Shown here: piece after piece, positions 1 to 10,961 of the stretch
Layout: every line of letters starts with the position of its first letter
How positions within the stretch are numbered: position 1 is the stretch's first letter
NCBI GenBank assembly: GCA_014898415.1
Contig: RCTD01000017.1
Span: 1,351,121 to 1,415,120 of the forward strand
Direction of reading: 5' to 3'
From: Stromatinia cepivora
Taxonomy: Eukaryota > Ascomycota > Leotiomycetes > Helotiales > Sclerotiniaceae
DNA: 64,000 nt
Notes under the pieces: model-generated
Seen by the model: the letters and a program-made list of their open reading frames with translations, nothing else
Databases searched by the model: none
Told to the model about the DNA's origin: nothing
Program-made: the position numbers and the translations under genes

Positions 1-440
1 ACCACCAAATCCGCATTCCGCCACACAAATCCACACATACATCATTAGATTTGTCACAAACAATGCCACTGCAAAGACATGCGAAAACTTTTCTCGCACG
101 TTTGATAGACATGTCATGTAAAGATGACTATCATATAATCATATGATATTTTCAGCTCGATGGAGAACTCGTATTGTATCAGCCTTGTGTATATCAGCAC
201 TTGTAAAGCCTCTTCGTATTTGCCCGCACTGTCATGAGATTGTCAGATGATTTATGGTGGCAGGCTACTGTGGTGGTATTACGCCTCTCTTTGGGGGGTG
301 TTCTATATAATGATGCTTTTGGATGCGATGGAGATGTTGTTTTTTCTTCCTCATCATTATCACCATTTCTCAGAGTTCAGAAACTTTGTCGATACAATCA
401 CAAATCTTCAACTTTTTACCAGAAAATCTTCGCAATCGGA
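1..440. other. Intergenic, upstream of the But2-like gene
   Basis: AT-rich DNA with no supportable gene. Short frames in 234-440 read into the But2-like gene without recognisable domains and are taken as 5' leader. Confidence 0.5.
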
Positions 441-1117
441 ATGATTTCCAAGAATTTTATTCCTCTCCTCATTGGAGCAGCAGGCTTTGTGCAAGCTTCT
501 CCTGTCCCTGATACCTTGAACGAGAAACGCACTTGCGGAACACAACTTTTCCCAAATCAACTCGTACAACTCTCCCAGGCAAATCCAAATAGCGCATATC
601 CAAACACGTGGAACACGGACAAATCTGTTAAGATCAGCCAAGATGTTGATGGCAATGGTAAGATATGCCCTAGTCCCACCACCAGTCCAAACTAACCCAG
701 CTCCTAGGCAACCCTACCAACAAATTCTGGGAACTAATTTACTTCCCCGCCCTCCCAGCCGGATCCTACGGTTGTTCACTCACCCTCACCTTCCCCTCCG
801 ATTACTCACCAACCATCACTGGTGTCTCTCCAGCTCTCAACGTCTATACCGTCTCTACACCTCTTCCCGATGCCCCAACATTTAACAACATCAGCCCCAA
901 AATCAATCCTAGCATTTTTGGTACTGTCACTCCTGCTAGTGGACAGAGCGTTGTGATTAATTCTGGGACTTGTAATGGGGGAAGTGGACAGGGATTAGCT
1001 TTTGTGTTTAGATATGCGGATTGGGTTCGTGGGCAGGGAAGTGTGAGTTGGACTGAATATGTTAATGCTTTGAATGGAGCGGGTGCTAGGGGTGTTTATT
1101 TGAATTATAATTGTTAG
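441..1117 (+). CDS. Secreted protein with But2-like C-terminal domain
   Basis: There are two exons, 441-657 and 708-1117, giving 208 residues. The 50-nt intron starts GTAAGA, has an ACTAAC branch site and ends CTAG, and joins a split Gly codon in frame. The start at 441 was chosen because it opens directly on a signal peptide (MISKNFIPLLIGAAGFVQAS), followed by a Cys-bearing mature region. The second exon resembles the C-terminal beta-rich domain of fungal ubiquitin-3-binding But2-like secreted proteins: a Ser/Pro/Thr stretch, then 'FGTVTPASGQSVVINSG' and a terminal 'YLNYNC'. The family assignment is from remembered pattern, not alignment. Secretion is the firmer claim; molecular function is unknown. 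The coding strand is C-rich in the first half of exon 2 and G/T-rich in the second. Confidence 0.65.
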
Positions 1118-1844
1118 GTAACAGGGGGGACAGATGGAGAATGGTTCGTTTGGAGTATAATTGTTAGTTTTGGGATGAGGAACTAAAGGAATGGCTAGTA
1201 GAAAGAGATTGGAGTTGGATGGATAGGAAGGATTAGTGTTTTTACATTTTTGGCGTCTGAAAATTAGTTAATGAATTTTGAACGTCTGATAATGCTTTTC
1301 CACCTGAATGAATGTCTTCCTAAAGCAATATGAGCGAATCGGCAACGCCGCGCGAAGGCGTACGACGATGTTGTAGACACTTTTGGAATTTTTGAAGAGC
1401 CACTTCCGAGAATTACCGAGACACTAAATGATGAATCAGCAAAAGGATGCCGAGAAAAGCTGCCAGAGAGAAAGATACCAATGAGATTTAGCAACGAAAT
1501 GCAAGCTGATAATGACTAAAGAACATTTGGTTTCGATTCGCAGGCCACAAGTAGTCCTTCAAAGTCGATGTGGTTGTGAAATCTGCAAAGGTTGTCTTCT
1601 ATCCTGTTGCTGGGGTCGCAAATCTTTAGTTCGCGATTATCATGGCAGTTAGATTCATATAAAAAGGTATGGATCAATGGCATCCGGAACTTTCAAAAGA
1701 ATATCGCGAACCATTGGGTAGTTGTATGTGTTTTGGTAGTGAAGCAGAGCAGCACAGAAAGTCTGCAAGAGATTCACTTCCATATCATCTTTAGTCGCCT
1801 CAAAACCACATCTCAATTCTTCCGCTTCCATCCATCGTGTGAAA

Positions 1845-2132
1845 TCATGGAAAAAAATCCTGTATGAAGTCCATAGTAAAGTTTTGGAGCTTCAGGCACG
1901 AAATTTTGTCGGCAAAAATCCATAGCTCTAAAGCGACTTTCAACTTTGGCTCCTTTAAGAACTGTCGTGTATATAGCCACTGAACGAAGATCTCAAACAT
2001 TTTAGGTGTTTCATTTATTTCAACTGCACCGCGTTAAAAAATATCGAAGAAGTCCATATCTTTGCACAAAAGATACTCATAGATATGGTAAGAATCGGTG
2101 CCGACATCGATCTTGATTTTCTTTCTGGTCAT
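1845..2132 (-). pseudogene. BTB/POZ domain relic
   Basis: On the minus strand one frame reads through a BTB-like fold. A segment with 'KIKIDVGTDSYHIYEYLLC' (normally the start of the domain) is followed by an in-frame TAA (2034-2036), then by 'ETPKMFEIFVQWLYTRQF' and 'LELWIFADKISCLKLQN', the typical second half of fungal BTB proteins. Roughly ten residues that usually join the two halves (the acidic F.E..E stretch) are missing. A second stop follows at 1845-1847. There is no convincing start codon context or upstream exon. The sequence between about 1260 and 1840 and between 2133 and 2600 contains further short frames that may be remains of the same gene but cannot be assigned. I read this as a decayed gene copy; recoding or an unseen intron is less likely. 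Confidence 0.6.
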
Positions 2133-2884
2133 TGCTAGTTTGAATTGTATGAGTTGAATATTGAATATATTTGAATTTGAGACCATGGACTTACTCAAGA
2201 GGCTGACTGAAATCCATCCTTTCGTTGTCCAGAAGTTGGACCTTCGAAGAATTCGATGATTAAATGCGAAATTGCAATTGCTTCTGAGGTTGCAAAGCAA
2301 AGGACGATATGTTGTAGAAGTTTACACCCACGAAGGGTAAAATACGACCAAGGCTGGCTAGCGTAGATCGATAAAGTGAATTTTCATTGACAGTGAAGTG
2401 TGAACCTATGTCCATATTTTCTGACTCGATACAGGATTTCTGCGCAGAACAAGCTACAGTAAAGAACAACCAAACTTCGCGCATAATACCATGTCCAAGG
2501 ATGGTCCATTCAATATCCGAAAAAGGAATGATCAATACTCTGGACTTGTTGATATCCTCGACAGATCTCACACCTAACTTGCTCTGTATGAAGACATATC
2601 TGTCAAGGACTTATCAGGTAGGTACGAAGCGACCTACCCAGCACTGATGTAGCGAAACGTAAAGCTACTAGCACATAGGGCGAGAAAAGTTCAAACAAGG
2701 CATAATCCTCGAATTCGCTCAACTCAGCATCTCCTTAGACACCAGCAACACTGATATGCCCTGTTCTAAAACACCCCCGAGAGACGCCAAACGTAGAAGA
2801 TACCTCCCGCGCCATTCATGACCACCACACCCAAACCGCAACGCCCAAGGCAACTGGTACCACTATCTTCAACAGGTCGGCTAG
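2133..2884. other. Gene-free stretch beside the BTB relic
   Basis: It holds an open minus-strand frame of about 100 codons (2260-2571) without recognisable domain, possibly debris of the BTB gene. Nothing else is supportable. Confidence 0.4.
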
Positions 2885-3171
2885 TCATACATTTCTCTTC
2901 AAGTCATGTATAACAATATCTCCCTCATCTCCGGAATCCTGCGATTTTCCAGTACCCACTTTCGGAGGATATTCAACTCCGTCCTTCTGAAACTTCGGTA
3001 CGCAGGTACATTGTTGATTGGTTGGAATCGAAGAGAAGACGGATGGTAAATGTTGGCCGCAGCCAAACCATGTTTCCTTCTCTGCCAGGCCATTAATGTT
3101 AGTATAATGTAAGATAAGAGGGGAGGGTGTGAGAACATACGGCAGGTCGGACAGCTTGCTTGTCTACACAT
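2885..3171 (-). CDS. Small Cys-rich fungal protein (75 aa)
   Basis: There are two exons, 3171-3141 and 3081-2885, with a 59-nt intron (GTATGT donor, ATACTAAC branch, GGCAG acceptor). Splicing yields a 75-residue protein starting 'MCRQASCPTCQKETWFGCGQ' and continuing H-L-P, with a later C-T-C and a basic/acidic tail. I recognise this as a conserved ascomycete microprotein pattern: M-C-x4-C-x2-C-x-K-x-T-W-x-G-C-G-x-H, then C-x-C. Its role is unknown, though the Cys/His spacing suggests zinc binding. The unspliced frame gives a meaningless 90-codon ORF, so intron removal is what reveals the family. The gene lies alone in a gene-poor stretch. Confidence 0.75.
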
Positions 3172-4194
3172 TGTGAAAGAATCTGGATTTTTGGAATATG
3201 CGATCTCGTATGAAGAGTATTCCTCTGCTTTTTATGAATTAGGAATTTTCGTAAACTTCGCAGAGGATCTTTTATAGAGCTCGTTGAACTGCTTGTGAAT
3301 TTGCTTGGCCCTGATTTCGTGGGGTAAAAGGAATGTTGATTCTTAGGGTCGGCGAGGTCTTGATTACAGGGGTGTTCAGCGTCTGCTTAAACTCATTAGG
3401 GTCGCCGGGAAGCTTGATAAATCGCCGACTTATGCCTAAAATCTTATTTTGACATCAAATACCTCGATAGCATGTTGCAGCATATTTTCTCCGTGCGAAA
3501 AGACCCCAACACGATAACAAGAAATCTTTTCTGTGGCCAAAAAAGGTGTATGAAAGCATGTTAATGTTCTTGAAAGTTACTTTTCCCTAATTCGAAGAGA
3601 ACTCAATGAAGATATGTTGTACTTGGATGCCGTCGTTGACATGGGTCGTACCAGGGTGGTGCAGCTGAAGAAACCCCTCATATCTGCTTGTCGGAAGACG
3701 ACTTCAAAGTGAAGAAGCAAGTCATACAAAATGCGGTTTCTTGCAGGTAATCATTCTCACAGGGATTTCGTGTGGATTGATTCCGCCCATCCGACTTGCA
3801 AGTGCCTAAGACTACCGCCCCTCCTTTTTGCCATACCTTCGTGTCATAATGGCGTTACCTCTATTCCTATATGTTGTTCCCGAGCAAGACTAAAGTTATG
3901 TTAGTCAACAGTAAACGGATTCCCCCTCCAGTTAATAACCTTAATCATTGTCGTTGTCTAATAATAGTAATTAAATTGCTACCCAGCAGTGTTCATGTTA
4001 CGTAATTTATTGATCGTTTCCGAGATAACAGTTTGTTGTTACATTCGGGTATGCAAGACTCCTGTTGCAGATATATTTATATTCGTCATAATTGTCGATC
4101 ACAAAAACGATGCTGAAGCAATGTACATAACACTTAGCCACCCACTGTAGTTTTCTTCTTATCATAATTTGGATCATCATCAGCCAAAATAGCT
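3172..4194. other. Intergenic
   Basis: No gene is supportable. A TATA-like stretch (GATATATTTATATTC, about 4070-4084) lies roughly 120 bp upstream of the adenylate-forming enzyme start and could be its promoter element. Confidence 0.35.
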
Positions 4195-5978
4195 ATGGAA
4201 GGCCAAATCATGGATAGTGGGACAAATATCGACCGAGTTCCGGGTTCTGTTGAGTTATACCCTTCCGATGAAGCACTCAATCGTGCCAACCGGCTCCTTC
4301 CACATGTTCTCGAGGAAGAGGCACGCAAAAACCCGCAAAGAGTTGTCGCAATGGTGGCAAAAACCTCTGATATATCTATGGGATTTAATGAGCTCACTGC
4401 CGGACAGTTCTTGCATGCCGTGGATTTTACAGCTCATTGGATTGACTCTCACAAAGTCGATTCTTCTCCGGCTGAGACATTCGCTTTCATTGGATCACAA
4501 GACTTTCGCTATCCGATCATTGAATTTGCTGCCATGAAGACAGGAAACCCTCTTCTTCTGCCTAGAGTCTGGAATGCATTAGCAAATACAATTTCATTAC
4601 TCACTGCGACCAAAAGCACAAAACTGTTCTACGCATCCCAACACTCAGATCTTGCTGCACGGATTGTCGGTGTACTTCCATATTTGAAAACTTACGAGGT
4701 ACCGAGCTTGCAGGAGATGATTGTCGAAAATACCGAACCATACCCATACAATAAGAGCTGGGATACACATAAAGACGAGATAGCAGTGATAATTCATACA
4801 TCAGGTTCTACGGGTGCACCGAAGCCGAAGAATTACAGCCATGAATTCCTCAGTAGTTTCATCAACAACACGATGTTGTTTCCTGAGGTTCCTGGACGAA
4901 TAGCTGCAGGGTTCAAATTGATAGGCAGGGATGAGCTGCTCTTGAGTGGGTGTAGCTTCTCTCATGGTTCCGGACTCCTCTTGGCATTCACGACCATCGC
5001 CTTGGGTTCGACTCTTGTTTGTGGCCCACCAGATGTATCTTCTAGTGGAAAGATACTTCACGATATCATGAAAGTCCTCCCAATTCATGGACTCGTAAAT
5101 GTCCCAAGTATTACAGAACAGCTGTTCTTGGATCATAACGAAGATCTCAAAGAAGAGATCGCTGCCCTGAAGCATATTGCCTGGCTTGGAGGTAAAGATA
5201 AATTTTACAATTTGCACTTGGACATGTCACTGATTGAGAATAAGGTCCACTATCCCAGAAGACGGGTGACTTCATTATTAGCCATACCGACGCTATTCTG
5301 TGGCAAGGCTTCGGGTCAACTGAATCCGGCATGTTGCCACTCCTTGTACCACCAAGATCACATTGGTCATATATCGAATTTCACCCAAAATTCTCACTGG
5401 AATTAGAACCAATATCACCCGACTCCCCGCTTTGCGAAGTAGTCTTGCATAAACATCATGATCCAGCCCTTTCTTGGAGCCAACCTGTTTTTCACATGGC
5501 TCCCGATCAGACGATGTGGAGGACCAGGGATATCCTACGTCGTTATGAAGGTTCTCTTCCCGATGGAGTCGGTCCACTTTGGAAGTTCGAGAATAGGATT
5601 GATGATCTTATCATTCTCTCCAATGCCTCCAAAGTCAATCCCGTACATATTGAGACCTTATTACAATCGCACCCGCTGCTAAACGGTTGTCTTGTGTTTG
5701 GAGAAGGACAAACCCGTTGTGGAATCTTGTTGGAACCAAAAGAAGGCTCGGATTTGACAGAGGAAAAACTAATAGCAATGGTATGGCCGGATGTGGAGGA
5801 AGCTAATGGTACCGTACCGGGACATGCTCGGATTGAACGAGATCTGGTCCTTGTGGTGAAAAATGATAAGAGGTTGGAGAGAGCTGCTAAGGGAACTATT
5901 ATCAGATCTATTTGCTTAAAGGATTATCAGACTGAGATTGACGATTCATACGCAGTGTTCAAGGCACGAAAAAGCTGA
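4195..5978 (+). CDS. Adenylate-forming enzyme, NRPS-like A domain only
   Basis: There are two exons, 4195-5191 and 5245-5978 (576 aa). The 53-nt intron (GTAAAG, branch CACTGAT, ATAAG) restores the core A-domain motif order: A3 'VIIHTSGSTGAPKP', then 'LGGPLSQKTGDF', A5 'WQGFGSTESGMLP', a TRD-like 'MWRTRDILRRYEG', and an A10-like 'RAAKGTIIR' near the C-terminus. The fold is that of AMP-binding acyl/aryl-acid activating enzymes (ANL superfamily). The N-terminal half resembles fungal NRPS-like reductases, but the protein stops about 25 residues after A10, and I find no downstream carrier-protein (GG-x-S) or reductase sequence. It would activate a carboxylic acid as adenylate and, if active, pass it to CoA or to a carrier in trans. 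The substrate cannot be inferred. The A10 region lacks the usual Pro-Arg-Thr/Ser-Gly-Lys wording, though the key Lys-Gly is present. Confidence 0.85.
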
Positions 5979-6312
5979 TTTAATGGCATATTTTTCCTAC
6001 GTTTATCGTCAATGTCAGTCAAGATCTTAATCCTCGTTAGCGTGTTTTGGATTCCGCAGTTAGCATGTTGAAATTCACGTTTTGATATCTTTACATATAC
6101 ATAGCACTTATCACAAATGCGTCACATGGTCATTATTCAAGAAGCTATATTTAAAATGAAAACCTGTTATCATTGTTGGTCTATAAAAAAAAGCAGTAAA
6201 GACAGTTAAAGTAAAGCAGTGCCACTCTCAAAGCTACATCTACCTACCTACCCCTTCTCAAACCTCCCATCTCAATTCCTCACCACTTAACTCACAAAAC
6301 AACAGAACCTTC
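5979..6312. other. Intergenic between convergent genes
   Basis: Nothing coding is seen. A short TACC/CTAC-type repeat lies near 6240-6253. Confidence 0.4.
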
Positions 6313-6594
6313 TCAACGAATCCTCCTCCAAAAAGAACCACGGCGCACCAAGCAATCCTGTCCATCCTGTCCATCCCCTTCTGATCCCCGTCTCACAAAT
6401 CGAGTTCGTCGAGCATCTCTACAAGTAGGACATAATCGACGCTTATGAATGATAGAGAGCCAGTAGAATGAACATCGGGTTGGATCAAGAGCATTATCAT
6501 TTCCGGCTCTTTGTTCGGGACACCGAGGACAGGGTTCTACGGTTGTTGCGGGGTGCCCGCAGAGTGTGTGGTAGGTGTATTGTTCGTGACACAT
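6313..6594 (-). CDS. Cys/His microprotein, family copy 1
   Basis: This is a single-exon frame of 93 residues beginning 'MCHEQYTYHTLCGHP'. Cysteines lie at positions 2, 12, 22, 25, 41, 55 and 58, with His14 after the second Cys. The pattern M-C-x9-C-x-H-x7-C ... C-x2-C recurs in the genes at 7385-7573 and 9802-10191 on the same strand. The spacing suggests a small treble-clef or zinc-ribbon-like metal site. The C-terminal third is Arg-rich. No signal peptide or membrane segment is seen, so a cytosolic or nuclear location is likely. Small proteins starting M-C with C-x-H are common in Sclerotiniaceae genomes to my memory; function is unknown. Confidence 0.6.
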   Translation of the reverse strand: MCHEQYTYHTLCGHPATTVEPCPRCPEQRAGNDNALDPTRCSFYWLSIIHKRRLCPTCRDARRTRFVRRGSEGDGQDGQDCLVRRGSFWRRIR

Positions 6595-7384
6595 TGTGTT
6601 GGGTTTTGGGGCTTTGGGTTTGGATAAGTTTTAGGTATTTATATGGAATGTTGGGTATGGGGGTGATGGAGAGTGAAGACTTTGGTTGTGTGGGGGGTGT
6701 GTAAGTTATATTCGTGGTAGGGGGGATTGTTCTATGTCTGTTTTGATATTGTTCCTGGATGGTAAGGATGTTGGATTTGATTAGAGTTGTTACCTTTTCA
6801 GTCATCCAAACGCTGTTGGAATATGTTCAAGAACAATGTAGAAACAATATATCCAGTATGGACGAATTTTGATCTCGGACAACTCTGATTTTTTGCTTTT
6901 CTTGATCTCTATTCTACGTCAAATAAAGCTCAAGATGCGATTAAAGGGAAAAGAAGCTTTAACTTATTCAATTTTATTCAATACATAATTCGTCGATACG
7001 TAAGAATCGAATCAGACATCATCGTATAGATCCTTTTCTAGGCTTGTAGGACTCAATAGTTGAAGATCCGAACTTGCTTCCAAAATTGAATTACAGTATC
7101 CTTAACGGAATCCATGATTAGGGTTTTAGCATAACTCTACAATTAGAGAGTCAGTAAACGATAGCTGTCAAGCTTAATATCACATTTTTTTCACCACACA
7201 TTATGTTTTACATTCATATTCAAATATTCAAAAATACATCCAAGGAAAAATATTTTTATTGTTTTGTTTTTTAAAGCCTTTGCGAGGTACAAAGATGATC
7301 CTGCATCTACGTACCTACCTACCTATCTCTCATCTACAACTCCCAATCCCCACTCCTAGATCTAGAAATTTTCATCTCGAGCGT
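6595..7384. other. Intergenic
   Basis: No supportable gene. Open frames opposite the first microprotein have no domain and are treated as shadow. A TACC tetranucleotide run lies near 7310-7325. Confidence 0.4.
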
Positions 7385-7573
7385 CTAAAGTAAAATCGAA
7401 AAGAACGACATACAAGTAAGGCAAGCATCTTCCAAGGGGCGTTTTTGGCTGATGAAATGAGGACATTCTTCAAACGCCCATGGAGTTTCCCCGTGCAATT
7501 GGCGATCGCAGATATATATGCGGAGGATGGCGTGATCGCACTGAGCAAAAGTGATGAGGCGAAACAAACACAT
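7385..7573 (-). CDS. Cys/His microprotein, family copy 2
   Basis: This is a 62-residue frame starting 'MCLFRLITFAQCDHAILRIY'. Cys2, Cys12, His14 and Cys22 have exactly the spacing of the copy at 6313-6594, followed by E-C-P-H and a terminal C-x2-C. Flanking residues are otherwise dissimilar, so only the putative metal-ligand positions are shared. It is shorter than copy 1 and ends soon after the last Cys pair. The shared strand, spacing and local clustering are the reasons to accept so short a frame. Confidence 0.5.
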   Translation of the reverse strand: MCLFRLITFAQCDHAILRIYICDRQLHGETPWAFEECPHFISQKRPLEDACLTCMSFFSILL

Positions 7574-8363
7574 GATGTCTGTTTCTGTCTGGTACTTTGG
7601 TTGGTAATCTACTTTGGTTTTCGTGTTGCTGATTTGTGTTTGCGGTTCGAATTGTAGATGTAGAGAGATTGCTAAAGTAGTGATTGGTGGTTTATGGTGG
7701 TTGGATATGGATGTTTATATTTTAATTTGTCTAGGTTGTTCTGCGTTTGTTCATCATTAATTCTGAAATGTGTTCTAGGTGCGTTGTTCAACAATATTGG
7801 TTCCTGGACCCGCGGTGTTTTAAATTCGTCAAAGGATAGAGTGATATCAATAACGTTCATAAAATCATCTGTATAGGTTGTAAATATTATTTTTGGAATT
7901 TCGCGAATAGTATAAGGTTGAAATGTATCAGGAGCTGAACCAAAACGTCTTTGTCCAAAATAATTGTTTGGGCAAAATGAGGGAAATTTTCAGCTATTTT
8001 TCTCCAAAATTTTACTGTGGATGACTAACCTACCAGTGCGTAGCATTCTGAGAGTATGTGTATTGAATCCAAAGATTTGGATTCGATGGCGAGAGTACGA
8101 ACACCAGCACTGGTCCTTCCCCTATCCTATGAGCTCGGCAAGCGGAGATATATGTACCAAAGTGCTCTTGGCACGCAGACAAATATCCCTTTTGTAACTC
8201 ATGTTTTTAAAGAATCTTCTTACTTTTGCATTATGTTTTACTGCCCGTGTCTTTCATGCATTTTACGACGAGAAAAGATACATCCCATTGTCCATCTTAT
8301 CTTTCGTCACAACTCTACCTCCTATCTGCAACTCACTAGTTGCACTATTAACCTCAAAACTAA
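7574..8363. other. Intergenic
   Basis: Only short, non-homologous frames occur on either strand; none is supported. Confidence 0.4.
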
Positions 8364-8942
8364 TTATTCCTTCTGCTTCAACTCGAAATCCCAAAACTTG
8401 ACTTGCAAACTCTCCCCATTGGTAGCATCCTCTTTAGCAGGTCTACAAGCCATTGCCCCTACCGCGATATCCCAATCTTCCTCACCAGCAAAAAACCATG
8501 CAACCTCCCTAAGTGGTAACCTCTCTTCACCTTTGACCCAATAAACCCACAATCCCTTCCCATTCTCATCCCCCTCTCTCCTGACTTCAACCGTGACCTC
8601 CACATCTTTACTTGCGTCAAGATCTGTCGGGTAGATACTCCAATCCGCAAAGCCATCGCATCCAACAGTGCTTAAATAAGGTTTGCCATTGTAAAACTCA
8701 ACGCCGGTCTTGAGCCAACGATCTTTGGAACCGGCTTTGGTTAGATGGAGGAGAAGACCACCTTGGTCATAACGATATTTGCAAGGGAGTGAAAAGGTAA
8801 TTTTGGAGGAGAGGAATGAGGTGAGAGGGATTTTGGGTGCCATACTGGTTGGTGCATTGAAAACATCGGTGGTGGGAGGTTTGCGCCAGATATCGGTGGA
8901 TGGTGAGGCGGTTATGGTAAAGGGTTCTTTAGTGGGAGGCAT
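8364..8942 (-). CDS. DUF1349-like concanavalin-fold protein
   Basis: This is a single exon. The start at 8942 (MPPTKEPFTI) is preferred over an in-frame ATG at 9017, because the extra 25 residues are a low-complexity Pro/Ile/Gln stretch. The 192-residue product matches the DUF1349 pattern: an N-terminal strand, a D-x-W motif, 'YRYDQGGLLLHL', 'KTGVEFYNGKPYLSTV', then a DWS segment and a C-terminal 'VKFWDFEL'. This fold is a beta-sandwich related to concanavalin-type lectins (family sometimes annotated as 'regulation of enolase protein 1'); no biochemical role is certain. No signal peptide is seen, so it is probably cytosolic. The coding strand runs C-rich then G-rich. Confidence 0.8.
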   Translation of the reverse strand: MPPTKEPFTITASPSTDIWRKPPTTDVFNAPTSMAPKIPLTSFLSSKITFSLPCKYRYDQGGLLLHLTKAGSKDRWLKTGVEFYNGKPYLSTVGCDGFADWSIYPTDLDASKDVEVTVEVRREGDENGKGLWVYWVKGEERLPLREVAWFFAGEEDWDIAVGAMACRPAKEDATNGESLQVKFWDFELKQKE

Positions 8943-9801
8943 ATTGTTTTTTTGTATGGGTTGAGACGGTCTAGGTATAGGTCTAGGTATCAATTGGATA
9001 TTACTTTGAATAGACACACAGCTTTTCGATGGTTTAATTTCATTCGCTTTTAAACAAAGTATCTCTCTATTTATTTACAGCAATTACGATGTAGGACGAG
9101 GAAGGAATCAAAACACGTGTCAGGATACATATACCCCGCTTTTGCGGGCAGCATATCCGATAGTAAGCCGGAGTTCGTATACAAAAACGGAATAACCTCT
9201 TGGTATTCATGATCCATATTTCTCTCCCAGTGCTTTAATTTTGATCTTGTTATGATATTCAATGGTCTAAGAGTATATAAGGAGAATTTGACGTAAATCG
9301 GTTGGACATCGGCGAAACGACGGTAAATTGCTCGATCCTTAACCCTTTAGGTCGAAAGTCTTTCCTAGCTTTTGAGTGACTATTAACGTTTTCTATATAG
9401 ATAAGTGAATCTCGCTCATCACCCAATCGCCCTGATTCATTGAATGATCCAGCGAATCAGGTAAGTTTTGGTGATATGTGATGCGCGGGATTAAGCGTAG
9501 GGGTGATCCACAACCTTGGTGAGGCCCTTCGCTTATGATCAAGGGTTATGTTGGATCAGCAAGTATAGGTTCTTCTCATTACTCAATTTTATAACTTAGA
9601 TAGATGTTGGTTCAGTAAGTCTCTCGTCACTCTCATCACATGCATATTCTGGTTGAAAGGGTTTCTTTTTTTGGGAAAAATTATTCTATTAGGTCATCTA
9701 ACGAAAGAGTCTTCTTAACTAATTGAGTCCAGCTAACCCTTTCTCTGGCAGGACCAACTCTATGCACCTGTTCATCTTGTCCTCTCAAAACTCATAATCC
9801 A
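8943..9801. other. Intergenic
   Basis: No gene, RNA or repeat that I can support. Confidence 0.4.
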
Positions 9802-10191
9802 TCACATAATCACACATTCTCTTGCCTTACCAATCTTCCAATTCTTTCCTATCTCATCCATCCCACCTGTGGTATTCCTTCTCCTTCTCTCTCTATTCTC
9901 CCTCTTTTCTTGTTTCACAAACTCATTTGCTTGTTTTAGTCTTTTAAGAGTAAGAATGGTACTTTCCCTTATTTCCCCTGCCTCACTGAGTCTTCTCGCC
10001 TTTGCTTTCTGAAGTGAATCTTTTTTGATGTAGATTCCCTGTCTGTTCAAGCAACGACCACACATTCTTTTTAAATCTCTCTTTTCTTCTTTGCGGTAGG
10101 GACAAGTGGGAGGATAGGCGTTAGGTTTGCAACGGTGGTTAATGTAGGAGATGTGAGGACAAGTATGAGTGTGACAGATAGAGAGACACAT
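9802..10191 (-). CDS. Cys/His microprotein, family copy 3
   Basis: This is a 129-residue single-exon frame starting 'MCLSICHTHTCPHISYINHR'. Cys2, Cys11, His13 and Cys21 repeat the ligand spacing of the two copies at 6.3 and 7.4 kb with one residue fewer in the first loop. A C-P-Y and a C-x2-C (Cys43/Cys46) follow. The remaining 80 residues are highly charged (K/R/E rich), probably helical and possibly nucleic-acid binding. Copy 3 is the longest of the three and has the clearest CxxC. Confidence 0.6.
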   Translation of the reverse strand: MCLSICHTHTCPHISYINHRCKPNAYPPTCPYRKEEKRDLKRMCGRCLNRQGIYIKKDSLQKAKARRLSEAGEIRESTILTLKRLKQANEFVKQEKRENRERRRRNTTGGMDEIGKNWKIGKARECVIM

Positions 10192-10961
10192 TCTGGATGG
10201 ATGTAGGTCGTGTTGGTGGGCAATATGATGTTAAAGTGCTGCGTGAGTGTTTCAATTAGTATGTAATGATGTGTTGTTCTCGATAGATGTGAAAGAAAAT
10301 ATCAGGGAAAAGAGAGTCTTATATACAAATAGTGTGTTCATGAAACTGTTCGCATATTCTTCACACTTCTACAAATGAGTTTCCAGACTTCCTTGAGATT
10401 CAATAGTATCTCCACGTATGTACCTGAAAGTAAAACCATACAACTGTGAAATCGAATCATTAAATAATTTGAAAATCTAGTGCCAAAGAGTTTCGGGTCT
10501 AGATACTTCTGTCCTTCACGGGGTGGATCCAAAAGTTTCTTAGCATAGGGCATTTGATTCCTGAATTTCCGAGTTTCTTTATTTATTATTAACTAAAACT
10601 AAGCTTGCTACTTCAAATGTTACATAATTAGAGAGAAGTTGAATGAAGCAACTTCCAGTACGCTGCTACGGTTTAAATTTTAAATAAGCTACATCTGACT
10701 GTATCTGCTCAGTATCAAAAAGACAAATCGATTGTTAAAGAAACTATCAACGTACATCAACACCTTTAAATTTCAGGCTATTCAAACAAAGGCATTGAAA
10801 CCATTTCCTTTCGAAAAGTGTACATCAGCAAAGACACTTGAACAAAGACCCCTGTTTCTCAAGATACGTATATCCGCATGAACAACACATTCATCAAAGC
10901 ATAGTTATCTTTCTTGATCCCTTCCCAAAACCATCTCATCACCACAATAAAACTCGCAATC
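10192..10961. other. Intergenic
   Basis: A 71-codon minus frame at 10338-10553 has no recognisable feature and is not called. Confidence 0.4.

Noticed and set aside
2260..2571. 103-codon minus frame near the BTB relic
   Set aside because: No family resemblance; could be pseudogene debris but cannot be supported as a gene.
10338..10553. 71-codon minus frame
   Set aside because: Lacks any feature and does not match the neighbouring microprotein pattern.
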